A stretch of 64,000 bases of DNA, from NCBI GenBank assembly GCA_963995525.1, contig OZ023208.1:19487699-19551698 (forward strand), read 5' to 3'. This document shows, in pieces, positions 39,771 through 50,663 of this stretch (positions within the stretch are counted from its first letter, which is position 1; every line of letters starts with the position of its first letter). The position numbers and the translations under genes were made by a program. This DNA comes from Escarpia spicata (Eukaryota > Annelida > Polychaeta > Sabellida > Siboglinidae). A model generated the notes under the pieces. It had not been told where the DNA came from. It made no database searches and saw only the letters and a list, made by a program, of their open reading frames with translations.

Positions 39771-41281
39771 TACTGTATTATCAATAAAAATATATATATA
39801 GTAAATCTCAACATATTATATCTTACTTCTGATAAACAAACAATTTGCGCGCGTGCACACACGCACGCATGTGCACCCATTTGAGGTGTGAGCAAGAAAC
39901 ACATGTAAACAATACAGTAGAATCCCTCCAAAGAGTCCGAAGCTCTAGCAACTGCACTCCATATATCAGAATACAATAACTTGGTGCTATTTGTAGCTCT
40001 TGGGTGACAATTGGGACACGGAATATATATATATATACATATTCAGTAACTAAGGCAATAAAAAGGCTCATAATCAATTCTTGAAAACCCTATCATGAAT
40101 CGCTGACCCAGTGATTTATCGATCAATTTGGGCTACCCAAAGGTAACCATTTTAGTTGTGAAGGAAGCATGAAAGGATATTGAGATTTACTTGTTATTTG
40201 TGCTATGCGATTTGTTTATGCCTAGTCAAAGTTTCAAAACAATATTTTCTAGCCCACATTTACTTTTTGGGGTCAGAATTTGACTAATTTTAAAGAAATA
40301 TATTATAATGCTGTATCTTTAAATATGCATAGATTCATAATTAAGACTGTCAGACAAGTCATATTGTTCTGATAATGCACACTTGTATTCATGAATACCA
40401 AATATATATACAACTGTTATCTAAGCCACAAGCATCGACATTAACACTGGCCCGCTGGCCCTGTGACTTTTTTTAAAGCTGTAGGGCCAATTTGGGCCAC
40501 CAGTTTTAGTGACATCAGAGAACGCTAGGGGGCAGCACTGTTATGATGTAGCCATTATTGTGTCAAGAACTTGTCCCATTTTTCAGACCAGCAGGACACA
40601 GGCAGATCACGTGGTTATCGTAAACGCTCGTTTTGGCACATGCTTTGAATTAGGTGACCTAATGATCGTCAGATCAACCAATGAATGCCATGTTCATATT
40701 ATGGGTGCGAAGAAATAAAAAATATACTAAATCAATGTTTTGGAGGAGAAACTTTACTTTGCTAATGTTTGTTATATAGTTTTTATACCTTTATATAAGA
40801 ACAATATATACAGCATGTAAAAAACTAAAACTAGAACTTATTAATATTAGCTTTAAAATTATGTATATATTACAGTAGTTTCCACTGTCCATTTTTGTCA
40901 GCGCCTGCCCCCGAGTAGGATGTTTAATATTTGTAACCATGTCATCATATGAGTTAAAGAACTTCAAGTGCACAGTGAGACTTCCCATCGACATAGCAGA
41001 AGGTACATGTGATTGGGTATCAAACTTTGAAAAGAAAGCACATGTCACTTGGAGAAAGAATAAGACGTATCCTGATGTAGGTGTATGAACACTGTTTCGT
41101 TAAGTTTTGTTTTATGGTACTAAAGTTGTAGTTGCTAGAAATAGCAGTTATTGCTGGTTCTATATATATATATATACTGATCGCGATACTTCTGAAAGTT
41201 CAAAAGTTGTTAAATGTTAGTGACAATTATGCAAGTATTACATGTGGCATCAAACAATAACATTTTACTAGCTATTCAGTT
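39771..41281. other. Non-coding, no recognised gene
   Basis: Contains short (AT)n runs (40022-40038, 41161-41177). Nothing else supportable. Confidence 0.4.
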
Positions 41282-41338
41282 TGTCAGAAGGTTATTCTGG
41301 CCATATTCTACCATATCTGTTGTTGACTTGTTGCATTG
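41282..41338 (+). repeat. Terminal part of repeat R, copy 3
   Basis: GTCAGAAGGTTATTCTGGCC through TTGCATTGCGTAA matches the 3' ends of repeat R at 34.9 and 42.16 kb. It is preceded by TTTACTAGCTATTCAGTTT, which follows the R copy at 42.16 kb, so the two pieces flank 41.34-42.10 kb in mirrored order. Confidence 0.6.
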
Positions 41339-41843
41339 CGTAAATGGGGTTATGCAAATACATTGCATAATAATTTTTACGCGAGGCAATCAAGTCAACA
41401 TTTAAGTCATGCTAGGTAAACAGGGGACACGGTACCGAAGAGGTCAAGAGTCCAGCATTTGAATAGTAACAGGTTTTCCCGCGCTTTAGCGTATGAATAC
41501 AGTGAAAAGAAGTCCCGCCACGCAGGGTATAAAAGGCCAGAGCGGTCCCGGTGGCGGCCATATTCAAATTTATCGGTTGTACGAACTCGTCAGAATTCAG
41601 CGTCAATTTTAGTCCACCTCCCTCCCCTCCTACCAGTAATTAGTGTGTGATTCTTTGTTCTTGGCATGATTTGTAAATACATGTGTGTTATATGGTATAT
41701 GTACTTTTTCTGTGACGCTTTTCCCTGCTCTATTATACACGAGGTTTTGCCTGAAGGCGTTTCTCCTCCTTACTGATAATACAGTACCAGTGTACGCAGG
41801 GTTTTTAGGGGGGTAAATAAAGTAGGATAGATTACATGTGGGG

Positions 41844-42158
41844 CGGAATGGCCCCACCTCTCTTTAGTATGTTTTAATAAGTAGTAGTTTTAGTTGTCAA
41901 AATGTTTGTGAGACATCTTTTTGAGGTTTTTATGTATTATCTACCACTATTTTAATCTAGTGCTTTATAATGTGGGCCTTTATTTAGAATGTATAGGCTA
42001 AGTAAACGGGGCAATGTTTAAGACCTCAAATGGCCCACATTTGTTTGTAAATATTTGCATGTTGTAACTCATCCAATAATCTGGTGAGTAATAAATAACT
42101 GTCAGAAGGTTATTCTGGCCATATTCTACCATATCTGTTGTTGACTTGTTGCATTGCG
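41844..42158 (+). repeat. Long interspersed repeat R, copy 2
   Basis: About 315 bp nearly identical to 34573-34902, including CTTTATAATGTGGGCCTTTA and GGCTAAGTAAACGGGGCAAT. Followed by TAACAATTTACTAGCTATTC. Confidence 0.7.
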
Positions 42159-42522
42159 TAATAACAATTTACTAGCTATTCAGTTTGAAAATAGGACAAA
42201 TAGAATGTCCAATGCCCATTGTCATGTCTATAACTTTGATGTTACTTGTGTTATGTTATTAAAGGGCAATGCCATTTTCCAACCATGTTCTGTGTCTCTC
42301 TTTCGCTTCATAAACAAGCATTGCACAGCAGGTTCTAATACACGTCACATCCCTAACTGCATTATAGATGAGACGAGGAGTGGTGAGTGAAATAAGTATT
42401 TAACCCAGCATGAATTAAATACATTTTACTAACAGCGTCAAGACGTAAACATTGGCCAGACACATCTGGACAATGTAACTATAGATGATGCCTCAGCTAA
42501 GCTGGAGACAGTTATCCCATGG

Positions 42523-42657
42523 GAGTATGAATGCTTCCCAGAGAAGTCAAGATGGTGTTCGATTGAACAGGTCTGCCAGGAAGTAAAGTGTAAAGCACTT
42601 TGAGCAGTCCTGAAGACTGGATACTGCGCTATATAAGAACTTACCTTTACTTTTACT
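42523..42657 (+). mobile_element. SINE 3' part
   Basis: GTATGAATGCTTCCCAGAGA, CTGCCAGGAAGTAAAGTGTA and the tail GGATACTGCGCTATATAAGA match the SINE at 6075-6412. It is followed by a short CTTTACTTTTAC tail. The tRNA head is missing. Confidence 0.6.
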
Positions 42658-43168
42658 TTACAATGGGGTCGCAGCAGGTCACACAGAACCTAGATTCCAA
42701 ACATGGTATTAATGCTACGCTGTGACCAGGCAGTAGCCAATCACTGCCCGGCGTCTGAACTGAACAAGTTTCAGATTACATTCCTCTGAGGCCAGAAAAA
42801 AGTTCATGACATTGAGGCAACTTGCCTTCATCATTTTAGTGACATTCTTAGCTTTTGCCGATATTCCCTCATGCCAACTAACTGACTGTTTACTGCTGTG
42901 GTGATATAATGATGCTTTATTAGTCCATCAAATTCCTATTTTTATACTTTCTGACTGTAGATATACTAGAGCAAAAAAGATTAAATCCGCAGCTTCATTC
43001 CAGGTTGTATAGATCTTTTTTAATTCATCAGTTGTTGATCTTCTCCAACTGTTTTTGGGGGGGCTTGGTTTTCTTTTTCCTTGAGGATTCCATTCTAAGG
43101 CTTGCCTTGTAACTGTTTTAGTGAGCCATGCACAACATGTTTATTTAATACTTTTCTCTTCATCCAGG

Positions 43169-43805
43169 CTCTTCTACAAAATGTTCAAAGAGCACTACGG
43201 TGAGACTGGTGGCAAGCCGATGCTGGACACTTTGAAGCATCAGCTGGAGAAACTGATGGTCAGACTGTCATTGCGGTCTGCACACCGTTGATGCGACGAA
43301 TTCACCAGCTATGGAACTACAGCAGTGAGATGATGTTTGTGGACTCCAGTGGCAACATGGACAGGCAAAATTGTCGAGTGTTTGTGTTTCTTACACACAG
43401 TCCATCAGGTGCTCTCCCACTCGCAGTTGTCGTCACGTCATCCGAATCAGAGTCGACACTGCATCTCTCTGATGCAGTCCGTTCTTCCAGAAGATGCCTT
43501 CCATAATTCCACAGAGGGACCGTCTGTCTTCATGACCAACAATTGTGTTGCACTCTGCTTGGCTCTCAAAGCAGTCTTCCCAACTTCAAGGCTGCTGCTT
43601 TGCCACTTCCACCTACTGCAGGCAATGTGGCGCTGGTTGTGGGATGCAAAGAACCATATAAATAAAGAAGACAGACCCCATCTCCTGCAGTTGTTCAAGC
43701 CAATGCTCTATGCAAGAAGTCATGATCACCTGCATGAACTGTTTGAAGTGGCTACGAAGACAGACTTTGTTGCATTGTCATATATCTCAGCTTTGTTGCA
43801 TATGG
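43169..43805 (+). pseudogene. Mutator-like (MULE) transposase remnant
   Basis: After a good acceptor (cttttctcttcatccag) three frames must be combined: LFYKMFKEHYGETGGKPMLD; then DGQTVIAVCTPLMRRIHQLW with SSEMMFVDSSGNMDRQNCRV and PSGALPLAVVVTSSES; then GPSVFMTNNCVALCLALKAV with FPTSRLLLCHFHLLQAMWRW. The pattern D.T....  PLAVV.T..E......L, D...AL..A...VFP....LLC.FH is the MULE DDE core. Shifts near 43260 and 43460 break it. In the usual second catalytic Asp position (FMTD) this copy has Asn (FMTN). Confidence 0.7.
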
Positions 43806-44199
43806 GTAAGAACACGGTACTGGTACACACTTGTGGTGCCTTAATTATAAGTGAAATAAATACTGTACAATAAAAGAAAATGTTATCTTTGACTAATTTA
43901 ATATTTATTATACATCCCATAGAGATAACATCCACAAAAAATTACTCGACCCAGTTTTATGTATGAACGATGTCCACCCGAAATCGACCTGATTTTTTAC
44001 GTCATATATGAGACACGGGAAAACCAATGTATATTGAAGCCGGCTCTGTGGCTCTGTTTTTGATTGTAAAATATTCACCTTAATTGGAAAATAACCCCAA
44101 AACACATGTGTTCTAAACTACGTAATTATAATGTTAATACCCCAAGTTGTTAATAAACAGCAACCAAAATGTCAGGTGGCGGAGGTGCGTAATATTTCA

Positions 44200-45400
44200 T
44201 GTCTTTCTATGTTACGTACACCTTCGGAACACTACAACCATGAAGTTAAAATGTAGGACATATCAGACATGTCGTGAAACGATCGCTCATTGGCACTAAT
44301 TAATTTGGGAAGTTATTTTTCTTGAAGCATAAATAACAAGTTTTTGATGCAGACCTAACGAAAGTTACCTCCTGTCATGTCTTTTTACCAGTTACCTACA
44401 TCCAAGGAATTTGTTCCAATAAAAGAAAAATCTTCAACATTATACAACATCATGAATACCAGGATGTAACACGAACTCATTTATGACAAAGGAATCCATC
44501 TACAACAACATGGACGCCGGAAATTCTGCAGGCACGTTTTTCATTTTCGGTGTCCGATTTTTTGAAAATGTTACTTACACGTTCGGCTAAATGGTCTCAT
44601 TATGTACGCAGTCAGAAAGCTTAAAACATTGTTCACTGTGTTTAGATAACATCTAGCCATTATTTCTTTGTAAAATATATAAATTTGTGGACTTAATTCG
44701 GCCCGGACGATCTGCGTGTTCATGTGTTCCTTAACTGCTGAATAGCACGCAACTGTGGCATTTTCGTTATTCTGCTGTTCCTATTTTTTCAGGAATAATT
44801 CTAAATTACTGATTAGAAATTATCCACGCCTTGTAGGTGATATTTTATCTAAATGATATATAATTTGAACACCATTCCGTCTCCTTTTTGTCAAAACTGG
44901 AGGTATTAAACAAATTCTTACAAAAATGTCCGTGTTACTTACTGCCTTTTCATACACTAAGCCTATTCTGCATGGTACAGCAAGATATAACCTTGCCAGA
45001 AATTTAGTTAAGCTATAAGGCTCTTGGGTTACATTAGCTTCTAGCTGGTTCCCATCTACCTCTGGTAGTAACGACACACCAAACTGAAATGTTTGTCCAT
45101 GTTACCTACTGCCCTCGACCAGCATGATAAATCTAGTATCGTTACTTAGGAGAACACCAAACTTTTATGGACTAGAACACATTTCCTGCATATCTAATAA
45201 ATGAATCTTGCTGGTTCTCAAGTTAAGTCTAATCAGGATGTCATGGTCATATTGACCTTAATTTGTGTCCATGTTACATACTACCTTTGAGATGAACTTG
45301 TGTTGCCATCTCTTGACCGTGAGGAAAGTTATCCCGGCCTCGATAGCAGTTATGCACAGTTACCTCCTGCTTCAGAACGTAAGCATTTTGAATCAAAATT
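44200..45400. repeat. Recurrent 20-mer at about 170-bp spacing
   Basis: TGTCCATGTTACCTACTGCC or close variants occur at about 44928, 45094 and 45265, with weaker matches near 44213, 44383, 44564 and 44720. Spacing is about 150-210 bp. Between the motifs the sequence is not clearly similar. It may be a decayed satellite or a motif array. Confidence 0.4.
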
Positions 45401-45434
45401 ATGCATTTGAATTTTTAAGTCTGATGTCCATTTC

Positions 45435-47305
45435 TGTGTACCATGTTCTTGCCCATATGTCATATACCGACCACCATACTCGGAAAAACATCATGTTACA
45501 ACTGCTACTTTCGTTGAGGAATTTCATACATATTTGTCGCATGCAGTTCAAACCCCTCATTCACTCCTGATAGCTGGTGATTTTAATATTCATATGGATA
45601 TTGACACAGAAGCTGATGCAATTAGAATGTGTGATGTACTTAGTATGTATAACTTAACGCAGCATGTTATGGTTCCAACGCATGTATCTGATCACACTCT
45701 AGATTATTTATATTAATTATTACTAGGTAAAATCGTGAACTTCTGCTTAGTTACCCAGTGGCTGATTATATGGTGTCGGATCATGTTTGTGTGTTATAGA
45801 GTAAACATGCCCAGACCTCCCTTAGAGACACGTACGATATCATACAGGAAACTGAAACAAATCGATAATAGTGCTTTTAGTAATGACCTGAAGGATATCA
45901 CTAATGCACTATTAAATATCACGGATATCAATCAGCTAGTTGGTGACAATTGGGAATTGAGACAGTTGATGGATAGGCACGCACCCATCAAATCCAAAAC
46001 TATTGTTGTGAGGCCATTGGTACCATGATTCGACGATGAACTCAAATCACTAAAGTCGCAGAGACGGAAACCTGAATTAATCTGGACGCGGGATAAAAAT
46101 CATGAAACTCTGCTGTCATTCCACCATGCTCGGAACAAATACGTCAATTCACTGAATACCAAACGAACTGACCATCTCTCTAACTTAATTTTAGAAGCTA
46201 AGGGTGATTCAAAGAAATTATTTTCCCTCATAAACACCCTGCGTGGTAAAAAGCAAAGTACTCCACTACCTGATCATGATTCTGTGGAAAACCTTGTAAA
46301 TGAATTTGGCAACTTTTTTAATGATAAAATAAATGCTATTCGAACGAACATTGGTGTTACCGAACCACCATATATACCATTCAGAGAGGGTGCGTGTGCT
46401 AACTTAGATACATTTGCGGCGGTTTCCAAAGATGAAGGAAGCTGGGGCATGCCTACGCCGATGATCATCAGGTTTAATGTGGTTTCCATCCTGATTCTAT
46501 GAAGAGTAACCACGAGTCCATGGAACGATGCATCAGAGACATCAATAGCTGAATGCAAGGCATGAAACTCAAAATGAACAACTCCAAGACTGAGTACATT
46601 TTAATTGGCAGTCCGCAACAACTAGCAAAATGCACCAACACGGCCATTAACATCGGGGGCTATGAGGTACATGCACTGAATTGTGTGCAAAATTTGGGCG
46701 CTTTTTATGATAAACACATGTCTATGGAAGAACATGTCAAGTTCAAATGTCGGACAGCTTATGCACAATTTTATAGCATCAGAAAAATAAGAAAATATCT
46801 TGATCAACAGAGTACACAGAAACTGATACATGCTCAGGTCCACAGCCTTATTGACTACTGTAATGCCCTTTTGATCGGCTTACCAAAATACCTTATATGG
46901 AATTACAAATGGTTCAAAACACCGCAGCCAGAGTGTTGTGCAGAATCGGCAAATATAACCATATCACTCCAGTACTAAAGTCACTTCACTGGTTGCCACC
47001 GGTGGAATCTTGCATTAAATATAACATCTGCTTACTAATATTTAATTCATTACGTGGCCATGGACCAGAATATATGTTAGCAAAGCAGACTCCTAGAAGC
47101 ATCCATTACGGTTTAAGATCTCAGGATGGTCTTAAACTTGATGTACGAAGGACAAAAAGGAAAACTCTGGGAGATCGTGCTTTTAAAGTTGCTGCACTGA
47201 CACTGTGGAACTCCCTTCCCAAAGATATTCGTAGCTGCAACAATGTCAGTGTTTTTAAGAGCAAACTGAAGACTCACTATTTTAGAATTGCACACAATTA
47301 ACTTA
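45435..47305 (+). mobile_element. CR1/L2-like LINE with internal RT deletion
   Basis: The order of pieces is the end of the endonuclease (VIYRPPYSEKHH, LLIAGDFNIHMD, SDHTLDYLY), the pre-RT linker (RPPLETRTISYRKLKQID, NKYVNSLNTKRTDHLSNLIL), then at about 46437 a jump straight to AYADDHQVLCGF (catalytic YADD box), the RT thumb (LKMNNSKTEYILIGSPQQL) and the C-terminus (NTAARVLCRIGKYNHITPVL, LWNSLPKDIR, FKSKLKTHYF, stop). The fingers and first palm motifs are missing, so an internal deletion of several hundred bp is inferred. Several frameshifts and stops are also present. 5'-truncated. Confidence 0.85.
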
Positions 47306-47950
47306 TTAATTTTACTAATTTAAATAGTTTAACACTTGTTAGATAATTATATAAAATATGTTTGATATACCTTTTTTCTAGTAATGATTTATTCTCTACA
47401 AAAATTAAAATATATCACTGAGTTAGTTAACAATTTGTTTTCACACGTATAATATAAAATTACAATATATGGCAAGCTGATATGATCCTTAATCTTTGGC
47501 ACTGTTTTATTTTAAAATTGCATATTGTGTGAAAACAGTTTACGTGAAGTTGAAGAATGTTATATTGTGCATGGCCATAGGGCATGTTGATTCACTGGAA
47601 ATTTTTATTTAAAAGATGGAAAATCTCAGGCTGCAACTTTAGTACTAGTAGGTTTGGAATTATCCAAATAAAAATCCATGGTAATCAGGACGACGGTTTG
47701 GAATTCTGCATTCACATGGCTCTGTAGTTAGACAGACAGACAGTAGTTTTTATTTTGACCCATACACATATCACTCAATAAGTGAGTATGTAAAAGCATA
47801 ATAATCATAAAATTATATATATAAATTATAACGTGTGGGTCAGGGAAATTCCCACTAAGGCAAAAAAGCCACTCTCGTCAAGCAAGGCCTATAACATGAC
47901 ATGATACATGATAATGGACGACTGGTTATTCATCCATTTGAAGACGTACC
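47306..47950. other. Non-coding
   Basis: AT-rich sequence after the LINE. Possible LINE 3' UTR at first. No further feature. Confidence 0.4.
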
Positions 47951-48028
47951 AGGAATACATATTTTATGTATTCCTATTTGTATCAAGATTTAACAAGATT
48001 GCCACCCAGAGAATTTACTCTAGGTGGC
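47951..48028. repeat. Two adjacent perfect or near-perfect hairpins
   Basis: AGGAATACATA (47951-47961), TTT loop, TATGTATTCCT (47965-47975): 11-bp perfect stem. Then GCCACCCAGAG (48001-48011), 6-nt loop, CTCTAGGTGGC (48018-48028): 10 of 11 paired. Confidence 0.75.
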
Positions 48029-48089
48029 AGGTGGACAAGGAAGCCCTTTGGCTTATCGAGAGTCCGACCCTTTTATCTATGTGTATCCC

Positions 48090-48345
48090 GCCTGTCTGAG
48101 GTATGTGTCGATTTTATTTTAAAATATATTCATGCTACTAGCACCCACACAATCAGCAGATAATCTGTTCCATTCATTTACAGTCATTTGTGAAAATGAA
48201 AACTTTCTTATATCTAATCTACTCTGCTCCTTCGCTAATGTAACTTCATGTCCTCTAGTCCTCCTATCTTTCTTAACTGAGAAAAAAAAATATATATATA
48301 TATATATATTTCTATCAATATTTTCATAACCATTCAATATTTTAA
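48090..48345 (-). mobile_element. LINE ORF2 C-terminal fragment (Jockey-like)
   Basis: The minus strand reads VKKDRRTRGHEVTLAKEQSR, LDIRKFSFSQMTVNEWNRLS and ADCVGASSMNIF. This is the common C-terminus RGH...L.K...R.D.RK..FS.R.V..WN.LP...V.A.S...F of invertebrate Jockey-like LINEs. It runs into a poly-A/(TA)n stretch at 48282-48309. Only the 3' part remains. Confidence 0.75.
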
Positions 48346-48832
48346 TCTATAGATATGCATTTTTTTCTTCATACATATTTACATAAACACGACCGTTGTA
48401 CGGAAAAATGCATAAACACAGACATGGGTGTATTTTTTTCAACTTATGTAAAATTTAAAATTAAACTTCCTGTTTCACTTTAATACGCCATGATTTTTCC
48501 TGCTCGCGAACACCGCTAAGGCTAATGGCCTCAATAGTCAATTAAAAACATTTGTGTATTGTTGACATATTGTCGTGTTAATTAATCCGACTGATAACTA
48601 ATATGGAACTTTAATATTTCCCTAGGCTATAGGCCTATAGTTAATTGTAACATTATGATTATAACATTCTAAAGTAAACCCTGCAAGTAACTTCGGCCAA
48701 ACAAAATCCAAAATGTTCACCTCAAAAACGGCTCAATAGTTATTACGAAGGCCTAAATTATTATTATAATATTATGTTTGCTTCGAGTATAAAACAATAA
48801 ATTTATATCTTATAATTATGACGCTAACTTAC
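48346..48832. other. Non-coding
   Basis: AT-rich, no feature seen. Confidence 0.4.
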
Positions 48833-48905
48833 CGTGCATGCATAAGAATGCCGTCGTAACGGCAGACGTCTTCGTCGCTGACCTCCTGCGCGTCTACTGA
48901 CGTTA
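48833..48905 (-). other. Possible 5' exon with donor site
   Basis: On the minus strand a GC-richer stretch (ACGTCAGTAGACGCGCAGGA ... TTATGCATGCACG) ends in a consensus donor ACG|GTAAGTT. It could be the first non-coding exon of a minus-strand gene, perhaps the TIR-pseudokinase gene. Joining it to exon 36069 would create only a 4-codon upstream frame. Speculative. Confidence 0.25.
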
Positions 48906-48960
48906 CATATTTGATACAGTTTCTAACTTTCCAAGATAATCATAACCATCCCGGATGTGG

Positions 48961-49853
48961 CGCCACCATCGGTGGAATTTCCCCATAGAGTGGATTTCCC
49001 ATTTCGGTTCCCAGGCACGTACATTTTCTTTTCATTTTGTCGTTCGCCTAGTTGACTAACTATGTCTCTAGTCTACAGCTATGCATGATCGAAATGTTAC
49101 TTTTATTGTTGCAGTATGTTAGAAATTGTTTATTGTAAGACATTTCATTATGCCATATGTTTGCATCATTAGGGTAGACTGAGGCAGCGCGGCCCCTGGG
49201 GTAATATATATGGCCCCCCCGTCACATACGCTAAATAAAAATTCTGAATGTTCCAAAATCTTGCACAAAATGATGCTGACATATATCAGATAACTATCCA
49301 GAAAATTCACCAACATGAGATAGATATCATTAAATCAGTGTGCTTTTGAAATATGTTGTGCAGTTTGAGATATAATATTTTGCCAATGGTCAAATTGGTG
49401 CAACTCATTATTTAAAGGTGCAAATCATGAACGTATATAACTTGTGACCTTATAATATTATCATTCAGCTTGCATATCAGACAATAAAACATGGCGAAAG
49501 TAGGTAGTGTTTTGCATAGATCGTGTTAAGACACATTTACATTTGGGATAAGACGGCCCCTACCTACCTATACATATACATGGTCAATATATTAAATTTT
49601 ATGACACGTGCTATGCGAAGAGTAAAACACAACGTTTTCATGCTAACGTTGCATAATAAAAGATATGCTAGCCTGCATGCCACAATTATTACAAAATAAT
49701 AAGCAATCAAAATCTTGTGATGAAATATTAAGAAACATAATAAGTACCATACATAAGTTGCAAAATATATAGTAGATATGTTTATTATAATTTAACAGCT
49801 AGAGTAACTTCATATATTAATGTTGTATGCATGCGTTATATTTTCAAAGAATG
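48961..49853 (+). repeat. Segmental duplication unit B, left copy
   Basis: CGCCACCATCGGTGGAATTT through ATATTTTCAAAGAATG is about 98% identical by eye to 54768-55661. No coding capacity. See unit A and the LINE insertion. Confidence 0.9.
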
Positions 49854-50216
49854 TTTTATTCTTAGAGGTGAAAACCGCAAACGGAATGTCACGGGCCGTC
49901 TTATAAATAAATAAATAAATAAATATACTTATATAGCGCCAACTCTAGTTAGAAACTATTCAAGGCGCTTTACATGTAAAATAGTAATAAATCAAAACAG
50001 TAATTAATTAAGTAAAAAAAATAATTAAAAAAAATGTATATATATATATATATTTAAATATTAGTATTATCGTGTCATATAAACAAAAGGTAATTGATAA
50101 AAGCTTAATGCCAAGTCTAAAAGTCATAGTAGCAGTAAAAATATTGATTAAAAGAGAATGTTTAAAAGTGCTCTTAAAAGTCTCAGTGTTCATTACATGC
50201 ATTTAAAACAAGTAGT

Positions 50217-50663
50217 TTACTCCGCAAATCCGGGACTGCTGCGGCTGCAGGAGTTAAAATATCGATTAAAATAGAGTGTTTTTAATGCGCTTTTAAAAGC
50301 TGCTTCACTGGTTAGTTCACGCATTGATGTGGGTAAATCGTTCCAGAGGTCCGGAGCTGCTGCCATAAAACTCGCGTCTCCGACTTTGCGTCTTGTTCGC
50401 GGTCTCGCAAGTTGACGATTTCCCGCTGACCGAAGGGACCTGGTAGGCACGTAGAGGCAGACAAGCTCGCTCAGGTACACGGGCCCACACTTGTTGACAG
50501 CTCTGTGCACGAATACCAGAACCTTGAAACGAATGCGTTCTCGTACCGGCAGCCAATGTAGGTCCTGAAGCACTGGCGTGATGCTTGCGTATTTCGCCAC
50601 TCGCACGATCATTCTGGCTGCAGAGTTTTGGACACGCGGTAACCCTACACAGTTCTTGTCCAT
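50217..50663 (-). pseudogene. LINE ORF2 C-terminal part (shifted frame)
   Basis: Encodes MDKNCVGLPRVQNSAARMIV, ITPVLQDLHWLPVRERIRFK, then RKVGDASFMAAAPDLWNDLP and AAFKSALKTLYF, the post-RT C-terminal module of CR1/L2 ORF2. It overlaps the upstream RT frame by 19 nt in a different frame. The RT frame ends in a garbled tail (TTATPSCTAPW) where related elements read DYCN.LL.G, consistent with loss of one base near 50690. Confidence 0.8.
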
